Shown here piece after piece: positions 6,667 through 10,454 of a stretch of 10,454 nucleotides of DNA (position 1 is the first letter of the stretch; every line of letters begins with the position of its first letter). The position numbers were made by a program, and so were the translations under genes. This DNA comes from Actinomycetota bacterium. GTDB lineage: Bacteria > Actinomycetota > Actinomycetes > Nanopelagicales > Nanopelagicaceae. The stretch is from contig CANHRF010000025.1 in assembly GCA_947463335.1 (NCBI GenBank), positions 1 to 10,454 on the forward strand. Reading direction: 5' to 3'. The notes beneath the pieces are model-generated. The model worked only from the letters and a program-made list of their open reading frames with translations. It made no database searches and was not told the DNA's origin.

Positions 6667-7149
6667 TTACTTATCGGCTGCTAATTGCGAAAGGACATCT
6701 TTATCGTTTGCGCCATCCAAACGTTCACGTCCTCGTGCAACAGCATCTAAAGTCTTATTTAAAATTACTTCGAGAGTTGCTAAGCGACCATCGATATAGC
6801 TTTCTACTTCAGCGCGCTCATCAGCAGCTTGTGCACGGGCGTCATCAAGAATCTTCTGTGCTTCATCGCGTGCGGCTTGCACAATTGCGGTCTGTTCAAT
6901 CATTCGCGCTACTTCTTCACGAGCAGATGCGATCATCTGTTCAGAACTTGAGCGACCTTCTTCAACTAGAGCATCTCGCTTAGCAAGAATATCTTCAGCA
7001 CGGAATAAATCCTGCGGAAGCGCTTCCCGCGCACCATCCAAGATCTCAAGCATCTCACTGCGATGCACGACGCAAGAAGCTGATAGTGGAACGCCACGTG
7101 CCTCTTCAACCAAAGTTATCGCGGTATTTAACTTCTCAATTGAATCCAT
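6667..7149 (-). CDS. sepIVA: SepIVA-like coiled-coil protein (DivIVA-related), short version
   Basis: The product is a 160-residue, largely helical cytoplasmic protein without a signal peptide or membrane segment. Its two ends resemble mycobacterial SepIVA (Rv2927c/MSMEG_2416), a DivIVA-like septation factor, as I recall that sequence. The N-terminal part has VEEARGVPLSASCVV (14-28) and LEILDGAREALP (34-45). The C-terminal part has IVQAARDEAQKILDDA (89-104) and YIDGRLATLE...LNKTLDAVARGR (118-141). Mycobacterial SepIVA is about 245 residues, so some 85 residues of central coiled coil appear to be absent. The position just upstream of yceD and rnc also matches Rv2927c. The start follows the coaD stop by 3 bases, and its Shine-Dalgarno (GGGAAG) lies inside the end of coaD. 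Automated annotation might instead name it ATP synthase subunit B-like, from coiled-coil similarity. The family call is fairly secure; the division role is inferred. Confidence 0.8.
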   Translation of the reverse strand: MDSIEKLNTAITLVEEARGVPLSASCVVHRSEMLEILDGAREALPQDLFRAEDILAKRDALVEEGRSSSEQMIASAREEVARMIEQTAIVQAARDEAQKILDDARAQAADERAEVESYIDGRLATLEVILNKTLDAVARGRERLDGANDKDVLSQLAADK

Positions 7150-7152
7150 TTT

Positions 7153-7632
7153 TTACTTCCCTGCTACTCGAGCTTTGAGCGCATCATTGACGATGCCTGG
7201 AACCATTGATGAGACATCGCCCCCAAAATGGGCGAGCTCCTTAACTATAGATGACGATAGAAATGAATGAGCAGGTGCGGTAGCCATAAACATTGTTTCG
7301 ACGCCTGAACCTTGGAGATTTACCTGCGCCATTTGCAGCTCGTAATCAAAGTCAGTGACGGCGCGCAAACCCTTAACTATCGCCTGAATTGAATTTGCCT
7401 TGCAGTAATCAACCAATAGGCCGTGCCAAGAATCTACCTTTACATTCTTAAAGTGAGCAGTGGTCTGGCTAATCATTGCCATGCGTTCTTCCACAGTAAA
7501 TAGAGATGCCTTAGTTCTATTGGCTAATACTGCGACAACAACTTCATCAAACTGCTCGCTCGCGCGTTCGATAATATCTATGTGCCCAAAGGTGATCGGA
7601 TCGAAAGATCCTGGGCAAACGGCGCGCTTCAT
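7153..7632 (-). CDS. coaD: Phosphopantetheine adenylyltransferase
   Basis: CoaD transfers AMP from ATP to 4'-phosphopantetheine to give dephospho-CoA, the penultimate step of coenzyme A synthesis in the cytoplasm. The 159 residues are the normal full length. The nucleotidyltransferase motif is GSFDPITFGH (8-17), with T14 and H17 in the TxGH catalytic box. Lys41 lies where E. coli has Lys42. KGLRAVTDFDYELQMA (87-102) binds substrate and drives oligomer contacts, and SFLSSSIVKELA (123-134) is the C-terminal nucleotide-binding signature. The ATG at 7632 lacks a clear Shine-Dalgarno; the rsmD stop is 29 bases upstream. The rsmD-coaD pairing is very common in bacteria. Confidence 0.98.
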   Translation of the reverse strand: MKRAVCPGSFDPITFGHIDIIERASEQFDEVVVAVLANRTKASLFTVEERMAMISQTTAHFKNVKVDSWHGLLVDYCKANSIQAIVKGLRAVTDFDYELQMAQVNLQGSGVETMFMATAPAHSFLSSSIVKELAHFGGDVSSMVPGIVNDALKARVAGK

Positions 7633-7661
7633 ATGGCAAACGCTAGCAACGAATCCGAGCC

Positions 7662-8249
7662 TTATCCATTCTCAGGCTCAATTTCCGCTGGAGCCCCATA
7701 GAAAATGGTCGCCTGCCCATAATTCTTTTCGCGGAGTGCAACATATCCATGTGGCCAAGAAATTTCCTTGACCCGTGAATTCCGCTCAACTGCAATTAGG
7801 GCTTGTGCATCTAAAAATCCACCATCGTGAAGGGCAATCAGCGTCTCAACTACATCGAGATCTTCAGCGTCGTACGGAGGGTCGATATAAATGAAGTGAT
7901 ACTTCGTAATTGGCGGGTCTTGCAGAAATCTATGCACGCTCATTCCATATAAATGAAATATACCCGGGCACTGTGCCGATTTAATCGCTTCGTAATTTGC
8001 CGCAATACTTTTTTGTGCTTGATCATCTTTCTCAACTGCATGCACAATTGCCGCACCTCTAGAAAGTGACTCAAGTGCGATAGCGCCAGTTCCGGCGTAT
8101 AGGTCAAGTACATTTAAATCCTCTAGGCCACCGAATTCAGATGTCAAAGTCGAAAATAGCGCTTCGCGTGCGCGATCCGATGTGGGACGAGTTGAAGAGG
8201 CAACGGAAGAGATATTTCTTCCCTTCGCACTCCCAGCGATTATCCGCAT
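7662..8249 (-). CDS. rsmD: 16S rRNA (guanine(966)-N2)-methyltransferase RsmD
   Basis: RsmD uses S-adenosylmethionine to methylate the N2 of G966 (E. coli numbering) of 16S rRNA in the assembling 30S subunit. The 195-residue protein opens with MRIIAGSAKGR and has RPTSDRAREALF at 21-32. SAM motif I is VLDLYAGTGAI (47-57), the catalytic DPPY is at 123-126, and a C-terminal NYGQATIFY (176-184) resembles the family's KxYG ending. All key motifs are intact. The ATG at 8249 lies 4 bases after the recG stop. The bases AAGGGTGAG across the recG end probably serve as ribosome binding site, which suggests translational coupling. Confidence 0.97.
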   Translation of the reverse strand: MRIIAGSAKGRNISSVASSTRPTSDRAREALFSTLTSEFGGLEDLNVLDLYAGTGAIALESLSRGAAIVHAVEKDDQAQKSIAANYEAIKSAQCPGIFHLYGMSVHRFLQDPPITKYHFIYIDPPYDAEDLDVVETLIALHDGGFLDAQALIAVERNSRVKEISWPHGYVALREKNYGQATIFYGAPAEIEPENG

Positions 8250-8253
8250 TTAC

Positions 8254-10434
8254 TCACCCTTTATCTATAAATTCTGCAGCAGCATCCGCTTGCAGTTTCA
8301 CTAACTCGTTCTTAAGTAAAGGATACCTACTTAACTCTGGATCCTGCGCTAAAAGCTCAGCTGCGCTGTGACGCGCACTGTCAATTAAATCTTCATCACG
8401 TAAAACTCGTAACAAGCGCAGATGAGAACGTGAGCCAGATTGCGTTGCACCCAGCACGTCACCTTCACGACGTTGTTCTAGATCAATGCGCGAAAGTTCA
8501 AAGCCATCTTGCGTCTTGCTAACCGCATCTAACCGCTCGCGCGCCGTACTTTCAGCAGGTGCTGAGGTTACCAGTAAACAGAGGCCCGGTGAGGTGCCGC
8601 GGCCTACACGACCACGCAACTGGTGAAGTTGAGATACGCCAAAACGATCAGCATCCATAATCACCATCACAGTTGCATTTGGTTCATCAACGCCTACTTC
8701 AATAACGGTAGTTGAGATCAAGACATCAATTTCCCCAGCGGCAAAGGCCTGCATGGTTGCGCTCTTCACCTCACTACTCTGTCTTCCGTGGAGCGGTGCA
8801 ATACGCAACCCTTGCAAAGGTCCAGATTGTAACTTTGGCCCAAGATCTTCAACTGAAGCAATATCAGGAGAACTCTCGCCATAGAGAAAATCGAGATCGG
8901 CATCTTCGGAAGTGCCAGCTGAAATTCGCGGCGCAACGATGTAAGCCTGATGCCCTTGTGCGACTTCTTCCTTGATTCTTTCCCAAGTGCGTTCTAAAAA
9001 TGTGGGCTTCTCTAAAGTTGGCACTAAATGAGTTGTGATTGGTTGGCGACCTAATGGAAGTTCGCGCAGAGTTGAAACATCTAAATCACCAAAGACGGTC
9101 ATAGCCACAGTTCTTGGAATCGGAGTTGCCGTCATAACTAAGAGATGAGGCGGATTTACCGCTTTACTCTTTAGCGCATCTCTTTGTTCTACGCCGAATC
9201 TATGCTGCTCATCGACAACAATTAAACCTAAATCTGCAAAAGCTACGCTCTCGCTCAGTAATGCATGTGTGCCAATAACTATTCCGGCTTGGCCTGATGC
9301 AGCAAGCGCCAGCGCTTCTTTGCGCGCAGCAGCGCTCTGCGAACCAGTAAGCAGAGTTACTTGGGTTGCATTTTCTACGCCACCCAACATTCCGCCTTGT
9401 CCGAGTGGCCCCAACAGCTTCTCGATTGTTCGCAAATGTTGCGCCGCTAATACTTCAGTTGGAGCCAAGAGCGCAGCCTGTCCCCCGCTATCAATAACCG
9501 CCAACATGGCCCGCAGCGCAACCACTGTTTTTCCAGAACCAACTTCACCCTGCAATAAACGATGCATCGGAATCGGTGCTGCCAGATCACGTTCTATTTC
9601 TTCGCTAACTTCGCGTTGTCCAGCAGTTAATTGCCAAGGTAGCGCATCATCAAAGGCGGTAAGAATTCCGGAACTCTTGGCGACTCTTGCTGTGGTCTTT
9701 AGCGAACGCAATTGCGCACGGCGCTCCAGGAGAAGCAATTGCATTAAGAACGCTTCATCAAAGGTGATTCTCTCCCGCGATTTTGCTGCGCTATCCAGAT
9801 CTACTGGATTGTGGATCTGAACAATCGCTTGTTGCAGCGTTGGATATCCCCGCTCAGCCAAGATCTGCTCGGGCATAAAGTCTGCAATTTCATCTAAGCC
9901 ACCGATAGCCAGATTAATACATTGCGCGATCTTCCAAGATGGCAATTTTGCAGATGCGGGATACATCGGCAGAAACTTTCCGGCAAATTCTGCAACTGCC
10001 GAATCAACATCATCGCCATCCGGAATCATTTCGTAATCCGGGTGCGCTAACTGTCGCTTTCCGTTAAAGACCCCAACTTTGCCGGCAAAGAGTCCTTGCC
10101 GACCTACTCGTAGATCTTTCTCCCGCCAAGCTTGATTGAAGAAGGTAAGTGACATCTTTGCGCTTCCATCAGTGACGATTACCTCAAGGATGCTCCCCTT
10201 GCGTGCGTGCAACTTGCGTGAAGTGGAGCTAAAGATTTCTGCGAGAACTGTTACTTCATCGCCCTCTTTTAATTCTGCGATATCGCTTAACTCACCACGG
10301 ACTAAATATCTGCGTGGATAATGATGAATCAAATCTGAGAGTGTTCGGTAGCCAAAGACTTTATCTAGAACTTTCGCCGTGCGGTCACCGACTACATTTA
10401 CCAATTTTGAGTCGAGGTCGGCCATGCCGCCCAT
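8254..10434 (-). CDS. recG: ATP-dependent DNA helicase RecG
   Basis: RecG is a superfamily 2 double-stranded DNA translocase that reverses stalled replication forks and processes branched recombination intermediates. The N-terminal region (about 1-210) includes the OB-fold wedge domain that grips the junction and the family sequence HHYPRRY (37-43). Helicase motifs are Walker A GEVGSGKT (296-303), PTEVLA (325-330), the DEQH box (408-411), TATPIPRT (435-442) and motif VI QLRGRVGRG (605-613). A RecG C-terminal motif reads DLEQRREGDVLGATQSG (651-667). The length of 726 residues is typical for actinobacteria. I used the first ATG (10434); a second ATG three codons later (10425) is equally possible. 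Neither has a clear Shine-Dalgarno, and the frame stays open to the window edge without another usual initiator. Confidence 0.97.
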   Translation of the reverse strand: MGGMADLDSKLVNVVGDRTAKVLDKVFGYRTLSDLIHHYPRRYLVRGELSDIAELKEGDEVTVLAEIFSSTSRKLHARKGSILEVIVTDGSAKMSLTFFNQAWREKDLRVGRQGLFAGKVGVFNGKRQLAHPDYEMIPDGDDVDSAVAEFAGKFLPMYPASAKLPSWKIAQCINLAIGGLDEIADFMPEQILAERGYPTLQQAIVQIHNPVDLDSAAKSRERITFDEAFLMQLLLLERRAQLRSLKTTARVAKSSGILTAFDDALPWQLTAGQREVSEEIERDLAAPIPMHRLLQGEVGSGKTVVALRAMLAVIDSGGQAALLAPTEVLAAQHLRTIEKLLGPLGQGGMLGGVENATQVTLLTGSQSAAARKEALALAASGQAGIVIGTHALLSESVAFADLGLIVVDEQHRFGVEQRDALKSKAVNPPHLLVMTATPIPRTVAMTVFGDLDVSTLRELPLGRQPITTHLVPTLEKPTFLERTWERIKEEVAQGHQAYIVAPRISAGTSEDADLDFLYGESSPDIASVEDLGPKLQSGPLQGLRIAPLHGRQSSEVKSATMQAFAAGEIDVLISTTVIEVGVDEPNATVMVIMDADRFGVSQLHQLRGRVGRGTSPGLCLLVTSAPAESTARERLDAVSKTQDGFELSRIDLEQRREGDVLGATQSGSRSHLRLLRVLRDEDLIDSARHSAAELLAQDPELSRYPLLKNELVKLQADAAAEFIDKG

Positions 10435-10454
10435 TCTCGCGTGAAATAGACCGA

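Noticed and set aside
9269..9820. 183-codon open frame on the plus strand
   Set aside because: It lies entirely opposite the conserved helicase motifs of recG, and the Ser/Ala/Cys-rich translation is typical of an antisense frame.
1..10454. A novel multi-gene defence, mobile or biosynthetic system
   Set aside because: Every sizeable frame with coding character belongs to a conserved housekeeping family in its usual actinobacterial order. No spare coding space remains for an undescribed system.

Overview
The window holds a tightly packed, single-direction cluster of conserved housekeeping genes, all on the minus strand. It suggests an actinobacterium. In minus-strand reading order (window right to left) the genes are recG, rsmD, coaD, a SepIVA-like coiled-coil gene, yceD (DUF177), rpmF, rnc, smc, ftsY and the first 175 codons of amt. 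As recalled from established genomes, this order matches the rnc-smc-ftsY-amt-glnB-glnD neighbourhood of Mycobacterium and Streptomyces. The SepIVA-like protein is itself an actinobacterial family. Base composition looks moderate rather than GC-rich, intergenic gaps are very short, FtsY and SepIVA are unusually small, and no mutM/fpg sits between rnc and smc. A streamlined, perhaps freshwater (acI/Nanopelagicales-like), actinobacterium would fit, but that is inference.

Layout: 10434-8254 is recG (fork-reversal helicase), followed after 4 bases by rsmD (16S rRNA methyltransferase) and after 29 bases by coaD (coenzyme A synthesis). The SepIVA-like gene begins 3 bases after coaD. Then come yceD and rpmF, a common bacterial pair linked to 50S ribosome assembly. 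rnc starts 1 base after the rpmF stop if the CTG start proposed here is right. A 54-base gap with a possible promoter precedes smc (chromosome condensation), and ftsY (SRP receptor) follows 16 bases after smc. A 150-base gap then separates ftsY from amt, the only gap here that looks like a real regulatory region. It carries a GTAAC-N6-GTAAC motif that fits the actinobacterial GlnR operator.

The genes do not form one pathway. They combine translation and ribosome biogenesis (rsmD, yceD, rpmF, rnc), membrane protein targeting (ftsY), chromosome maintenance (recG, smc), cell division or envelope (SepIVA-like), cofactor supply (coaD) and ammonium uptake (amt, with glnB and glnD expected beyond the left edge). 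I see no mobile element, CRISPR array, tRNA, rRNA, prophage or defence genes, and no evidence of a novel multi-gene system. The observations worth a second look are the GlnR-like box, the non-canonical rnc start, the FtsY with no acidic A domain, and the shortened SepIVA.
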